A DNA stretch of 64,000 nt, from assembly GCF_002727185.1 (NCBI RefSeq), contig NZ_NIZW01000009.1, forward strand, positions 238,256-302,255, given 5' to 3'. The position numbers and the translations under genes were made by a program. Of this stretch, positions 15,462 through 24,605 are shown piece after piece (the stretch's first letter is position 1; each line of letters opens with the position of its first letter). The stretch comes from Rhodopirellula bahusiensis. GTDB lineage: Bacteria > Planctomycetota > Planctomycetia > Pirellulales > Pirellulaceae. Under the pieces are notes generated by a model, which saw nothing but the letters and a program-made list of their open reading frames with translations, ran no database searches and was not told where the DNA came from.

Positions 15462-16709
15462 TTAAACCAGCAGTTCGAACAGCATTCGTTGTTCGTTGAC
15501 GACTTGGTACTCGAAGTTGCTGGCCGCCATTCGGTCAAGCAAACCTTGGTAGTCGTCACGGTGAGCCACTTGCAAACCAACGAGCGCCGGTCCTGTTTCG
15601 CGATTGTGCTTTCGGGTGTATTCGAAGTGCGTGATGTCGTCGGTAGGGCCGAGGACATTGTTCAAGAACTCTCGCAGCGCTCCGGCTCGCTGAGGGAACT
15701 TGATGATGAAGTAGTGCTGCAGGCCTTCGTACAACATCGCTCGGTCGCGAATTTCTTCGGTGCGAGTGATGTCGTTGTTGCTGCCACCGACGACACAAAC
15801 AACAGTCTTGCCTCGCAGTTCACCAGCGAGTTGCTCGAGAGCCGCGATCGACAGAGCCCCCGCGGGTTCCACGACGAGGCCCTCGTCGTTGTAAAGCTGC
15901 AACATCACACTGCAGACCTTGCCCTCGGGAACGAGGACCATTTCATCAATCACGAGTTGAGCGATTTCGAAGTTCAAATCACCGACCCGCCGGACCGCGG
16001 CTCCATCGACGAAGCTGTCGATCTTGTCCAGTGTGACGACTTTGCCTTCGCGAAGACTATCGTGCATCGCCGGCGCTCCAGCTGGCTCGATCCCGATGAT
16101 CTTTGTCTTGGGTGAAAGCTGTTTGAATATGCTCCCCAGCCCCGAGACCAAACCGCCGCCACCGACTGCAACCAGAACGATGTCGATCGGGTCGGGATGG
16201 TCTTCTAAAATCTCAGCACCGACCGTTCCTTGTCCTTCGATAATGGCGGGATCATCGAAGGGAGGGATGTAGGTCAAACCTTCTTCGGCGGCACGGTGAG
16301 CTTCGGCCGCAGCATCATCGAACGTGTCACCGATGAGGATGACTTCGACATGTTGTTGGCCAAACAGTTTGACCTTTTCGACCTTTTGCTTGGGCGTGAC
16401 CGCGGGCATGAAGACTCGGCCTTGAATCTCCATCGCATGGCAAGCGTAGGCGAATCCTTGAGCGTGGTTGCCTGCGCTGGCACAGACCACTCCAGCGGCG
16501 CGTTGCGATTCGCTGAGTTGCGACATCCGGTTGTAAGCGCCGCGGATTTTGTAGCTTCGGACCTCTTGCAGGTCTTCACGCTTGAGCAGAATCTCGGCGT
16601 TATAAAGAGCTGAGAGCCGAGCGTTTCGCATCAGCGGTGTGTGGCGAACGACGCTCGCGATTCGCTGGCGAGCCGCCTCGATTTTGTCGGCGGCAATCAA
16701 AGGAGACAT
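15462..16709 (-). CDS. ilvA: Threonine ammonia-lyase (threonine dehydratase)
   Basis: A 415-residue PLP enzyme that converts threonine to 2-oxobutanoate, the first committed step to isoleucine. The Schiff-base lysine is in RSYKIRGAYNRM; the phosphate-binding glycine loop is VGGGGLVSGLG; and ASAGNHAQGFA is the substrate loop. A C-terminal ACT-like regulatory domain (about 335-415, HYFIIKFPQRAGALREFL) suggests isoleucine feedback. Its length fits the short form with one regulatory domain, about 100 residues less than the E. coli enzyme. It lies 19 bases after lptB in a lepB-lptB-ilvA run. Confidence 0.93.
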   Translation of the reverse strand: MSPLIAADKIEAARQRIASVVRHTPLMRNARLSALYNAEILLKREDLQEVRSYKIRGAYNRMSQLSESQRAAGVVCASAGNHAQGFAYACHAMEIQGRVFMPAVTPKQKVEKVKLFGQQHVEVILIGDTFDDAAAEAHRAAEEGLTYIPPFDDPAIIEGQGTVGAEILEDHPDPIDIVLVAVGGGGLVSGLGSIFKQLSPKTKIIGIEPAGAPAMHDSLREGKVVTLDKIDSFVDGAAVRRVGDLNFEIAQLVIDEMVLVPEGKVCSVMLQLYNDEGLVVEPAGALSIAALEQLAGELRGKTVVCVVGGSNNDITRTEEIRDRAMLYEGLQHYFIIKFPQRAGALREFLNNVLGPTDDITHFEYTRKHNRETGPALVGLQVAHRDDYQGLLDRMAASNFEYQVVNEQRMLFELLV

Positions 16710-16728
16710 GGTGCTAATCAGGTTGGTG

Positions 16729-17685
16729 TCAGACGTCGGTCACGCGACGCCGAGGAACTTGCCGGCGAGGTTTCGCAGCAGCAGGTGTTGCGGGCGGTGG
16801 TTGTTGAGCGTGGGCGGGATCGATTCGGAATTCATTCGTCGCAGGTTGGGCCGGAGCCGCATGGGTGTTGTCGACCGCTGAGCCCGCAGCCGCATCGAGG
16901 TCACCCAGGTACTCTTCACGCACCTTCGGATGTCGTTTGACTTCCTCCGGCGTTCCATCGATCAGCACTTGCCCTTGGTAGATCACATAGCAACGGTCGA
17001 CGGTGGTCAGAATTTCCCGGGCCGCATGGTCCGTGATCAACACGCTAATCCCGGAATCGCGAAGCTGTTGAATCACGCCTTGAATGGATTGCACAGTGAC
17101 GGGGTCGATCCCCGCAAACGGCTCATCGAGCATCACGATGCGTGGGTTCGACACCAGGCAACGTGCGATCTCTAGCCGGCGGCGTTCACCACCGGACAAG
17201 CCTGCTGCTCGGCTCTTTCGAATGTGCGTGATGTTGAACTCTTCCAACAACTCATTCGTCCGCAGCTTGCGTTGCTTGCGATCAACGCCCAGCAACTCAA
17301 ACAGCGCCGAGATATTTTGTTCGACCGTCAACTTTTTGAAGACGCTGGGCTCTTGCGGCAGGTACCCCATTTGCCCGTCACGAGCACGCCGGAACATCGG
17401 CCAATCAGTGACGTCCTGTCCGCCCAAGTAAACTCGGCCTTGGTCAGGTTGGACCAGTCCGCAGATCATACGAAAGCTGGTCGATTTACCGGCGCCGTTT
17501 GGCCCGAGCAGACCAACGATCTCTGCCTCACCCACGTGCAAGTTCACTCCATCGACGACGCGACGACGACCGTAGGTCTTCTGCAAACCAACCGCTTCCA
17601 AAACGGGCTCGGTGGACTGCGGCATTGCGTCGTGCCCCGAAGGAGATTCGGTGGGAAAGGACGTTGGTGTAAATTCGTCACTCAT
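16729..17685 (-). CDS. lptB: Lipopolysaccharide export ABC ATPase LptB
   Basis: A 318-residue ATPase. Walker A GPNGAGKST, the LptB-typical QEPSVFKKLTVEQNI, signature LSGGERRRLEIAR, Walker B MLDEPFAGIDP and switch histidine in ITDHAAREIL are all present. LptB drives extraction of LPS from the inner membrane with LptFG. The core ends near residue 255; a tail of about 60 residues rich in proline, alanine and arginine follows and is absent from the usual 240-residue protein. A 20-residue N-terminal extension also precedes the conserved start. It begins 21 bases after lepB. Confidence 0.9.
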   Translation of the reverse strand: MSDEFTPTSFPTESPSGHDAMPQSTEPVLEAVGLQKTYGRRRVVDGVNLHVGEAEIVGLLGPNGAGKSTSFRMICGLVQPDQGRVYLGGQDVTDWPMFRRARDGQMGYLPQEPSVFKKLTVEQNISALFELLGVDRKQRKLRTNELLEEFNITHIRKSRAAGLSGGERRRLEIARCLVSNPRIVMLDEPFAGIDPVTVQSIQGVIQQLRDSGISVLITDHAAREILTTVDRCYVIYQGQVLIDGTPEEVKRHPKVREEYLGDLDAAAGSAVDNTHAAPAQPATNEFRIDPAHAQQPPPATPAAAKPRRQVPRRRVTDV

Positions 17686-17706
17686 GATTCGATTCCTTTC
17701 AGTGAA

Positions 17707-19734
17707 TCACTTGATTCGTTGCATCCGGTCCAAGTTGGGCCAAAACGGCAACGGCGACTTCCAGGGGTGCGGCCAAAACACCAGCAACGCTTTGCCAACC
17801 AACAGATCTCGCGGGACATACGAAACGTCCGCGAATTTGTAGGCATCTTTGTCGGGGCTTGAGTAGTTGCCCAGCCGAGTTTTATTGCCGGCCCAACACC
17901 GTGCGTCCAAACTTGCGGGACTGTTGTCACCCATCGGAAAGAATTGGTCTTCTTCCATGCGAAACGAAACCGTGCGACGTTCTTGCCAGCCCGGGAAATC
18001 CGCCCAGATTGTGGGTTCACCCATTAGAAGCTGTATGTCGCGAACAATCTCTTCAGTTCGCGTGCCGGCACCGACAAAGCGACGCAGGGCACCCATGTCA
18101 TAATCGAGCATATCAAGTTCCCTACTATCGATCGCAATGTAGTACTTGTCACGGCGGATCACGAACTGATTCAGAGTCGCGGATCCCCCGTTCACACCGA
18201 TGGCGACTGGCGCCGAGTCCAAAGGATTGCCAGGTCCAGCGTACCGTGGCTGATTTTCATCGGCGGGGACAATGGACTCGAAATCGAAAGTGGTTGGCGA
18301 CTGGAAAGCAACCACTTCGTCGTCGATCCAAAGCGTGAGTTCGTTGTCCGCGTTGCTAAATCGAAAATCGTGCTGCTCGCCGGCCCGCACAGAGGTCACC
18401 GCGACTGGGTGCACGTTGCCTTCTCCATCAAACGCATGAACCTCTCCGTCATCGAGTGTCAGTTTGGCTTCACCGGTTTTCAAATCGATTTCACAAAGGT
18501 GCCGCACGCCGGCTTCGACGATTTCAAAGCTGAGCTGTTTCGCATCGGCCGACGTCTCGATGTTTTGGGAGACGATCAAGTCACCAACCCAGTGAACACC
18601 GCCGGACCCATGGTAATTTTCGCCAAAGCTGACTGTATCTCGGAACTGAGACAGGTCGCCACCGGATTTATAATCCAGTCGAAAAACTCCATCGGAACGA
18701 GTCTTGCCCAACATGCGTTGCAAACGAGACACATTGACCGGCGTTGGTTTCTGGTCGTAAACACGATCGGAACGCACGTGCAAATATGCATCGTAGGAGT
18801 AGAAATCTGTCACGAGTCGACCGCTTCGCGGGTCCACGTCCGCCAATGACTCACCGGCGATGGCTGCATTCCACTGCTGCTGGTTTGGAAAGTGGTGATA
18901 GTAGCGGAGCCACTTGGTTTGCCCCTCAGCGGCCTGAACCGTTGCCGTCACACCATCTTTAGACTGATCGACCGCCCAAGAATCAGTTGGAACCGAATCA
19001 TCGCCAGGATTCCAGGGTTGCAATCGCGAGGGATATCCCGCATCGATTAACGATTGAGCCTGGTGGCTGCTGTCATATACGAGATGGCTCATCGCCATCA
19101 GCTTCTCAGGTGGCTTGCGTTGAATTGCACCGATTCCCGACACGTCGGAATCTGAGTTCTGCTTCGCGTAGACGTCTCCGTAACGAATGGATACGGTTTC
19201 TTCGGGCAATCCGACGAGGCGTTTGATGTAGTTTTGCTTCGGGTTGACCGGAACCTTGAAGACGATCACATCCCAGCGTTTGGGATCTTTCAGTGTGTAG
19301 GCGAATTTGCTGACTAAAATCCGGTCGCCACTGAACGTTTGATGGTTCGGATCGTTCGCCAAGTCCAACGAGTTCACGTGCCGGCAATTCGGACAAATTC
19401 CGCCGACCACCGCCAACTCGAGTGCCGGCGTGCGATTCTCGGAACTCGCGCCGATCGGGAATTGCTGGCCACATTGGTCGCAAAAAATATCCTTGTGAGC
19501 CCCCATCAACGCGGGCGCCATCGATCCGGTCGGGATCACGAAGGCTTCCGCGATGAAGGCACGAAACAACAGAGCCAGAATGAAGGCCACCGCAAAAGCT
19601 TCCACGGTTTCGCGGCCAGCCTGCAATCGGAAGACAGCCGCCCTTTGTTGCGGAATCGTCAAAGCATCGAAAGCCGCCTGGGCTTCCGACACGGAACCGT
19701 CGTTGGTGGACTTCGATTCGGTCGGTGGTTTCAT
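17707..19734 (-). CDS. lepB: Oversized signal peptidase I with zinc-ribbon and large insertion
   Basis: A 675-residue form of leader peptidase, about twice the E. coli length. One membrane segment (44-68) leads into PTGSMAPALM with the catalytic Ser71; the catalytic Lys171 is in NYIKRLVGLPEE; and the conserved GDNSPASLD box is near 598. Two features are unusual. First, CDQC (85-88) and CPNC (114-117) form a likely zinc ribbon between the serine and lysine boxes. Second, about 400 residues, partly beta-rich and concanavalin/LamG-like (ELTLWIDDEVVAF), are inserted before the GDN box. ATG at 19734 matches the point where conservation and the membrane segment make sense; longer starts are possible. 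It leads the lepB-lptB-ilvA operon. Confidence 0.9.
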   Translation of the reverse strand: MKPPTESKSTNDGSVSEAQAAFDALTIPQQRAAVFRLQAGRETVEAFAVAFILALLFRAFIAEAFVIPTGSMAPALMGAHKDIFCDQCGQQFPIGASSENRTPALELAVVGGICPNCRHVNSLDLANDPNHQTFSGDRILVSKFAYTLKDPKRWDVIVFKVPVNPKQNYIKRLVGLPEETVSIRYGDVYAKQNSDSDVSGIGAIQRKPPEKLMAMSHLVYDSSHQAQSLIDAGYPSRLQPWNPGDDSVPTDSWAVDQSKDGVTATVQAAEGQTKWLRYYHHFPNQQQWNAAIAGESLADVDPRSGRLVTDFYSYDAYLHVRSDRVYDQKPTPVNVSRLQRMLGKTRSDGVFRLDYKSGGDLSQFRDTVSFGENYHGSGGVHWVGDLIVSQNIETSADAKQLSFEIVEAGVRHLCEIDLKTGEAKLTLDDGEVHAFDGEGNVHPVAVTSVRAGEQHDFRFSNADNELTLWIDDEVVAFQSPTTFDFESIVPADENQPRYAGPGNPLDSAPVAIGVNGGSATLNQFVIRRDKYYIAIDSRELDMLDYDMGALRRFVGAGTRTEEIVRDIQLLMGEPTIWADFPGWQERRTVSFRMEEDQFFPMGDNSPASLDARCWAGNKTRLGNYSSPDKDAYKFADVSYVPRDLLVGKALLVFWPHPWKSPLPFWPNLDRMQRIK

Positions 19735-19952
19735 GGTGCTGGAAAAACGGGGTATTTTGCGAAGGACGCAGTCTAGCGAAAGATCGTCTCGACCGGACCA
19801 TCGGTTTTTTTCGTCCAAACCGGTGCAATCCCGCCAATGCAGTGGTGGGGATGTCGGCTGGTTCTGGGCGCGGAAACTGACCGAACACTCCTGAATAGAG
19901 GAGATTGCAAGACTCTTTCACGGAAGAAAGGGAGCCTCTGTTCATTCCAGGG

Positions 19953-21278
19953 ATGATTTCTGCCGTGAAACCCGCGATCCAAGCCGCTCGGTCCCCGGCC
20001 CACCGCTGGATCCTCCCGTTGATTCTCGGCGTTGCGATGATGGCGGTGCTTTCCGCTCAAACGCCCGGCATCCCGAATGTGGATTGGTCACCGGCCGATT
20101 CCCCCGAGATCGCTTCCCCGAGCGACGCGAATTCGACCGCGGAAATGACGCTCACGTCGACCGAGCAGCCTTCGCTCGAGCTTGATCCGTCGCAACCAGC
20201 CGAATCACTGCTGGTGGAAACGTTGGTCGAACCCAACTCAACCGGCTCGGTGGCCAGCTACACACGACAACAAGTGATGCAGTGGGCGTACGATTATTCG
20301 CCCGAAGCCAACATGATCGACCAAGAATCGCGAGCCGTCGCTTGTGGTGTCGATTGCGATGATGACGATGCTGTCTGCCAACTTCGGCTGATCCGATCCG
20401 TGTTGGCCGAGATCGCGTTGGGTCGCCGTTCTGATGACGCGGCAAGTGCGGGCAAGGCCTACGACCGACTGGTGGCCGCCCAACTTGGCAAACAAATCGC
20501 TCAGCAAGGCATCGTGGTGCAAAACCGCTTGATCGATTTGGCAAACGAAGCCGATCGATTGGGAGTCCCCGATGGAAATGTCCTGCAATTGCAACAAGCC
20601 AAACTGGTTTGGCAAGACATGGAGGTCCAACAGTCATTCGCGACGCAAAAGCTGAGACAAGAATTGGCCCGTCGCACAGGCCGACCGGAATCCGAGGTCG
20701 CCCTGGCAGTAACGATCGACGAATTGCAGTCCGCAGAATCGGTTGGATCGGTCGATGCGAGCATCAGCGTCGGAACCGCGTTGGCGAATCGCAACGACTT
20801 GAAAGCCGTCAAGAAATTGTGCGCCGGCATGCGAACTTGCAATCTGTCCTCGGCCAGACAACTGATTGGGGCACTCAGTCCAGGAGCGGGTTTGGCGATT
20901 GCGTCCGCCACCGGGAAGAAGCTGTTTTCATGCTTGTCGCCCGATTCGAACACGAGTGATCTGAACTGCCGCCGTCAACAATGTTCGCTGCTGCGAGAAT
21001 CGTTGTCGGAAGTGATTCGCAACGAAACTTTGCAAGCTGTCCTGGACGTTCGCCTTTCGAACGCGCGTCTCGGATTGATCGACCGCCAACTGCAGTGGGC
21101 GGAAGAGCGACTGGCTGAAACCCAAGCCGCGATCGAATTGGACCAACAACCTGTTGGCTCTGACGAACTGATTCGACTGGAAATCGAAAAGCTTCGGGGC
21201 GACCAACTGGCCCGGCGATTGGATGTTTCGCTGGCGATCACGGAGTGGAAACGTGTGCAAGGAATCGTGTTACGATAA
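19953..21278 (+). CDS. Membrane-anchored helical protein, possibly TolC-like
   Basis: About 441 residues from the ATG at 19953 (a TTG at 19905 would extend it). There is one hydrophobic N-terminal segment (WILPLILGVAMMAVLSA), then an acidic Ser/Thr-rich linker and long helices such as LIDLANEADRLGVPDGNVLQ and LGLIDRQLQWAEERLAETQ. The paired amphipathic helices are reminiscent of outer-membrane efflux (TolC/OEP) proteins, but the beta-barrel strands are not evident and several cysteines (CGVDCDDDDAVC, CLSPDSN..CRRQQC) are unusual for that family. I cannot assign it. It is divergent from lepB and is followed by the DinB-domain protein 68 bases later. Confidence 0.6.
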   Translation: MISAVKPAIQAARSPAHRWILPLILGVAMMAVLSAQTPGIPNVDWSPADSPEIASPSDANSTAEMTLTSTEQPSLELDPSQPAESLLVETLVEPNSTGSVASYTRQQVMQWAYDYSPEANMIDQESRAVACGVDCDDDDAVCQLRLIRSVLAEIALGRRSDDAASAGKAYDRLVAAQLGKQIAQQGIVVQNRLIDLANEADRLGVPDGNVLQLQQAKLVWQDMEVQQSFATQKLRQELARRTGRPESEVALAVTIDELQSAESVGSVDASISVGTALANRNDLKAVKKLCAGMRTCNLSSARQLIGALSPGAGLAIASATGKKLFSCLSPDSNTSDLNCRRQQCSLLRESLSEVIRNETLQAVLDVRLSNARLGLIDRQLQWAEERLAETQAAIELDQQPVGSDELIRLEIEKLRGDQLARRLDVSLAITEWKRVQGIVLR

Positions 21279-21346
21279 CCCTTCACGAACGTTCCACGAC
21301 TCGCCCGCGCCATTCACGACGCGAGGCAATATGCTAGGCCACCGCG

Positions 21347-22555
21347 ATGAATTCGATCTGTTTCTCGAAGGGAACTGCAGCACAACTGGTATGCGCGGCA
21401 GCGTTTCTCGCGTTTTTCGGTGTCGGCTCTGAGGCCGCCGAAGGGGATCCAATCGCAGTTCGAGTTTGGCCTGGTGGAATGGTAACGGTTCAGTCGCATT
21501 GGGGACTGAGTGTCGCCGTCCAAAACGACGCCTCGACACCCGAGGGCTCAGCACCCGAAGGTGATTTGCCGAGCAATGAATCCGAGGCAGGCAAAATCCC
21601 CAAGTCCAGTGCGACGATTTCGATGGGTGAGTCAGGCTCATACATTCTCAGCCGCCCCGCCAACCAAGCCGACGCGACCTGGAAACCAGTCACCGGAGGC
21701 AACGACAGCACTGATGACGAACCCCAGACGCCGAACGACATCCGCGTGAGTTCGCTCGGCGGAAAGGCGGTCCACATTCAACTGGATGGCGTCGATTTGG
21801 TTATTGCGGGATCGGATTGCACGCCTCAAACGTTGGAAACGATTCCAAGCATCGACGCAGTCATTGGTTCCAATCTGCAGCGATTTGCCAGCGAAGATGA
21901 CAAAATGTTGCCAGCTCACGTTCGGAACTGGATCTCCGACTCTTCTTCACCGGTCGAGTCAGTCGAAACGCACGACCAGGATCACAACACGGTCGCGGTT
22001 TCGATGACTACGCAGGATTTGAAGTCAGAGTCGACGGCTGTTTGGTGGAACATTTCGACTCAACCTTGGCAAATGCCCGAGGCAATGGACCGAATGTTCA
22101 TCGCGATGGAATCATCTTGTTCGGAGTCGCAGAAGGTCTTCGCCGCTCTGACAACCGAGCAAATGAACTTCGAACCCGCAAACGGGACTCACACACCACG
22201 CTGGAACGTGGAACACATGATGGGTCGGCAACTACTGTTCTTTTCGCAGATGTACCACGAATCGGATGATTCGATTCCGGTGATGGATCTGAATCCCGCA
22301 CAAATGCCACCGGATTACAAATTCGCGAACGCGGATTGGACGGGTGCCGAAGAGGCAAGACAGATGAAACGGGTTAGCGACTTCTCACGACGGTTCGCAT
22401 ATCTATTGGATGGGTATTCAGTCAACGACAAAGTCCCCGGCAGTCGTTGGCCAACGCTCAAGGCACTGCTGAACCAGATGGAACGGCACTACAGCGAGCA
22501 CACCGCCAACACGCAAAAGAAGTTTCTTCTGCCGGGCTGGCCCTCCAAAGAGTGA
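21347..22555 (+). CDS. Exported protein with C-terminal DinB-like domain
   Basis: A 402-residue protein with a signal peptide (LVCAAAFLAFFGVGSEAAE) and an N-terminal half of low-complexity, beta-rich sequence. Residues about 245-400 look like a DinB/YfiT-type four-helix bundle: WNVEHMMGRQLLFFSQMYHE and MERHYSEH supply the histidines expected for its metal site. DinB-like proteins are usually cytoplasmic thiol transferases or stress proteins, so an exported version is atypical. Planctomycetes encode several such fusions. The enzymatic role is unknown. Confidence 0.65.
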   Translation: MNSICFSKGTAAQLVCAAAFLAFFGVGSEAAEGDPIAVRVWPGGMVTVQSHWGLSVAVQNDASTPEGSAPEGDLPSNESEAGKIPKSSATISMGESGSYILSRPANQADATWKPVTGGNDSTDDEPQTPNDIRVSSLGGKAVHIQLDGVDLVIAGSDCTPQTLETIPSIDAVIGSNLQRFASEDDKMLPAHVRNWISDSSSPVESVETHDQDHNTVAVSMTTQDLKSESTAVWWNISTQPWQMPEAMDRMFIAMESSCSESQKVFAALTTEQMNFEPANGTHTPRWNVEHMMGRQLLFFSQMYHESDDSIPVMDLNPAQMPPDYKFANADWTGAEEARQMKRVSDFSRRFAYLLDGYSVNDKVPGSRWPTLKALLNQMERHYSEHTANTQKKFLLPGWPSKE

Positions 22556-23141
22556 CTCCGCCACCGCTGGGTACAGGCCCAGCTAAACAGAGGGACACCA
22601 TTCTTATAGTAGAGCATGCGTCGCTTTGTCATTTTTACAATCGTGACTGGCTTCCTAATCGTTGCGACCGGAACAACCCGGCAACTTGCCCCGCCGTTAA
22701 GGTTCGGCCAACCGATCTTTTTTGACACCTTCGTTTTCTGTCGTAGTGTTCGGTAGTGAGAAAGTGAATGGCCCAAATGCGGCGGTTCACTGCCACGTCG
22801 AGCATTCGGAGGTGTGTTGCCTTGGGATGTTCGACTGGGTCAGCCGAAGTTCCCTGACAAAGGCAAACCGTTCGAGAGGACGGCACGCAAAACCACGGGT
22901 CCGTGAGTCGGTCGATCGCATTGTTTGCGTTCGGCTTGGCTTCAGGAAAGCCGAGTTGCCGTGGAAAGAACCCGTTGTTGTTTCGTTTGAAACACCCGCG
23001 AGTTTGAACCGAGGCTTGTCAGTTTGATTTCCATTGACGAAGGCTGTTGTCACCTGGGTCGGTTCACAATGAATCGACTGACACCTTGTCGCCGGGTTAA
23101 CGAGACATAATCGTGGCCCCCGTTTTTGTCTGGAGTTAGAC
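22556..23141. other. 586-bp intergenic region upstream of the pilin gene
   Basis: It holds one possible small coding frame (22616-22756) and otherwise no conserved gene. The last 100 bases before the pilin should contain its promoter; I could not place -35/-10 or sigma-54 boxes with confidence. A six-base-pair hairpin (gctggg/cccagc) lies just after the DinB gene at about 22568-22585. Confidence 0.4.
22616..22756 (+). CDS. Possible small membrane peptide
   Basis: A 46-residue frame starting MRRFVIFTIVTGFLIVATG, a basic N-terminus followed by one hydrophobic segment, then RQLAPPLRFGQPIFFDTF. This layout could be a signal-anchored peptide. There is only a weak gag element before the ATG and no homolog I recognise. 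Coding is uncertain. Confidence 0.25.
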   Translation: MRRFVIFTIVTGFLIVATGTTRQLAPPLRFGQPIFFDTFVFCRSVR

Positions 23142-23321
23142 ATGAAGAAATTTGCTGAAAACGTTGTTGCTTTCCTGAAAGAAGAAGACGGACCAACTGC
23201 TGTTGAGTACGCCGTCTTGTTGGCTCTGATCATCGTCGTTTGTATCGGTGCTGTTACCACAATCGGTAACAACGCCAACGACAAGTTCGGCGAAGCTGGC
23301 GCTGCAATCGCTGCCAACTAA
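23142..23321 (+). CDS. flp: Flp/Fap-type (type IVb) pilin
   Basis: A 59-residue prepilin. The short basic leader is followed by EEDGPTAVEYAVLLALIIVV, which has the G-(x)-TAVEYA processing region and the hydrophobic helix of Flp pilins; the conserved Glu and Tyr after the cleavage site are present. The C-terminus is short and polar (GNNANDKFGEAGAAIAAN). It would be cleaved by the downstream CpaA-type peptidase and assembled into an adhesive tad pilus. tggag lies seven bases before the ATG. A strong hairpin follows the stop. Confidence 0.92.
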   Translation: MKKFAENVVAFLKEEDGPTAVEYAVLLALIIVVCIGAVTTIGNNANDKFGEAGAAIAAN

Positions 23322-23362
23322 GTGCTGATCCGGCGGGTGTTACCCGTCAATTTGGCGACATA

Positions 23363-23398
23363 CCGAATGGCGGCGAGACCACTCTCGCCGCCTTTCGG
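23363..23398 (+). terminator. Strong hairpin after the pilin gene
   Basis: Arms ggcggcgaga (23369-23378) and tctcgccgcc (23383-23392) pair perfectly around a four-base loop and are extended by ccgaa/ttcgg. Three Ts follow the inner stem. It could be a terminator or an attenuator that keeps pilin mRNA more abundant than the assembly genes downstream. Confidence 0.75.
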
Positions 23399-23531
23399 CA
23401 TCGCCCAAGGGGGAGCCCTGTTGCGACGACCTTGCGGATCGAAATGAGACGTTCCGACATTGCAAACTCAATGGCAGTCCTTGCTACCACTCATTCCACA
23501 CCTTTCAAGCTTGCCCCCGGGCATCGAGCGA

Positions 23532-23642
23532 ATGAACTATCCACTAATTCCCGCTGACGCTGCCGCCCATGTATGGCAATTGGCCTGCTGTGGCGTGACA
23601 TTGCTGTTCGCCATGTTGAGCTGGATGATCGGTCCTCGCTGA
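23532..23642 (+). CDS. Possible small membrane peptide in the tad cluster
   Basis: A 36-residue frame (MNYPLIPADAAAHVWQLACC, then GVTLLFAMLSWMIGPR) with one predicted membrane helix, between the pilin hairpin and the prepilin peptidase gene. No family is recognised. The hydrophobic composition and position inside a pilus operon are the only support. Confidence 0.3.
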   Translation: MNYPLIPADAAAHVWQLACCGVTLLFAMLSWMIGPR

Positions 23643-23767
23643 TCCATCTGAATCGACCGGGACACGACGAGACGTTCACCGCCAACACACACACCTTCCA
23701 ATTTGAAACCACCAACGGACGATTCGCTTCACGGACGACTCGCCCGAAGAAACACGGGGAAATCACC

Positions 23768-24325
23768 ATGGACACTCTCCTTCACGGCATCACCGAAAAC
23801 TGGACCATCTGGTTCGTGACGGTTGTCCTCATCGTTGCTGCTGTCATCGACGGCATGATTTTGAAAGTCCCAAACTGGTTGACTTTCCCGTTCATCATTT
23901 GCGGTTGGACCCACTGGTTCATCCAGGGCGGCTTTCCTGAACTGGGATACAGCCTGCTGGGTACCTTCGTCGGCATGATGCTCTTGTTGCCACTTCGCAA
24001 TGTAGGCGGAATGGGAGCAGGCGACGTGAAACTGCTGGCAGGCATCGGTGCCTGGTGCGGGACCATGATCACGTTGAAAGCTTTTGCCGCGACCGCCATT
24101 GTCGGCGGAATCATGGCTGCGTTCATGATTTTGAAGAGCGGAGCGTGGATGAAACACTACGCTCAGTTCCTGAAGATCATGGAAGAATGGCGAACGATCC
24201 GCAAACCGGAGCAACTCGCCGCGATCGCTCGAGAGCGAAAGCCAACGATGTACCTCTTGCCATATGGAATTCCAATGGCGATCGGAACGATCATCTACTT
24301 CGCCGCAACGGGCCAATTGGTCTGA
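23768..24325 (+). CDS. cpaA: Type IV prepilin peptidase, CpaA/TadV type
   Basis: About 185 residues with several membrane helices. The two catalytic aspartates of the A24 family are visible in VIDGMILKVPNWLT and GMGAGDVKLL (the GxGD box). There is no N-terminal methyltransferase domain, which is usual for the CpaA/TadV branch. It would cleave the Flp prepilin upstream. The ATG at 23768 is preceded by gggga. Upstream extension of the frame lacks hydrophobic helices and is not needed. Confidence 0.92.
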   Translation: MDTLLHGITENWTIWFVTVVLIVAAVIDGMILKVPNWLTFPFIICGWTHWFIQGGFPELGYSLLGTFVGMMLLLPLRNVGGMGAGDVKLLAGIGAWCGTMITLKAFAATAIVGGIMAAFMILKSGAWMKHYAQFLKIMEEWRTIRKPEQLAAIARERKPTMYLLPYGIPMAIGTIIYFAATGQLV

Positions 24326-24343
24326 TTCAATTTGAAAGTCGAG

Positions 24344-24368
24344 GGCCGCATGGAACCCCCATGCGGCC
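24344..24368 (+). terminator. Hairpin between cpaA and cpaB
   Basis: Perfect ten-base-pair stem ggccgcatgg/ccatgcggcc around a five-base loop, 18 bases after the cpaA stop. Only a weak T-rich stretch follows (tgtcgtcatttg), so it may act as an mRNA-stabilising or attenuating hairpin rather than a full terminator. Confidence 0.6.
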
Positions 24369-24605
24369 TGTCGTCATTTGTGCCCCAAATTCAGGGGCTT
24401 TTCCCTCCAAGCGTTGGAAATCACAAGCAAAACGGTCGCGTGTCAATCTGTGACGATTGGGCAAGCGGACTCGGTTGCCCCAAGTGTGTTTAGCTCTTGA
24501 AGACTCACGCCCGATACCGTGAGTGACGCTTCCATTGCGGGCGGTCGGCCATCGATCGAATTCAACGCGAGCAGTCTGTCAACTCTGGTTACCCACTCGA
24601 TTGCC

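Noticed and set aside
23041..23141. A sigma-54 promoter upstream of the pilin
   Set aside because: The gtggcccccgtttttgt stretch lacks the expected GG and GC pairs at the right spacing.
22787..23317. A 176-codon minus-strand frame opposite the pilin gene
   Set aside because: It is antisense to the well-supported flp gene and has a low-complexity translation.
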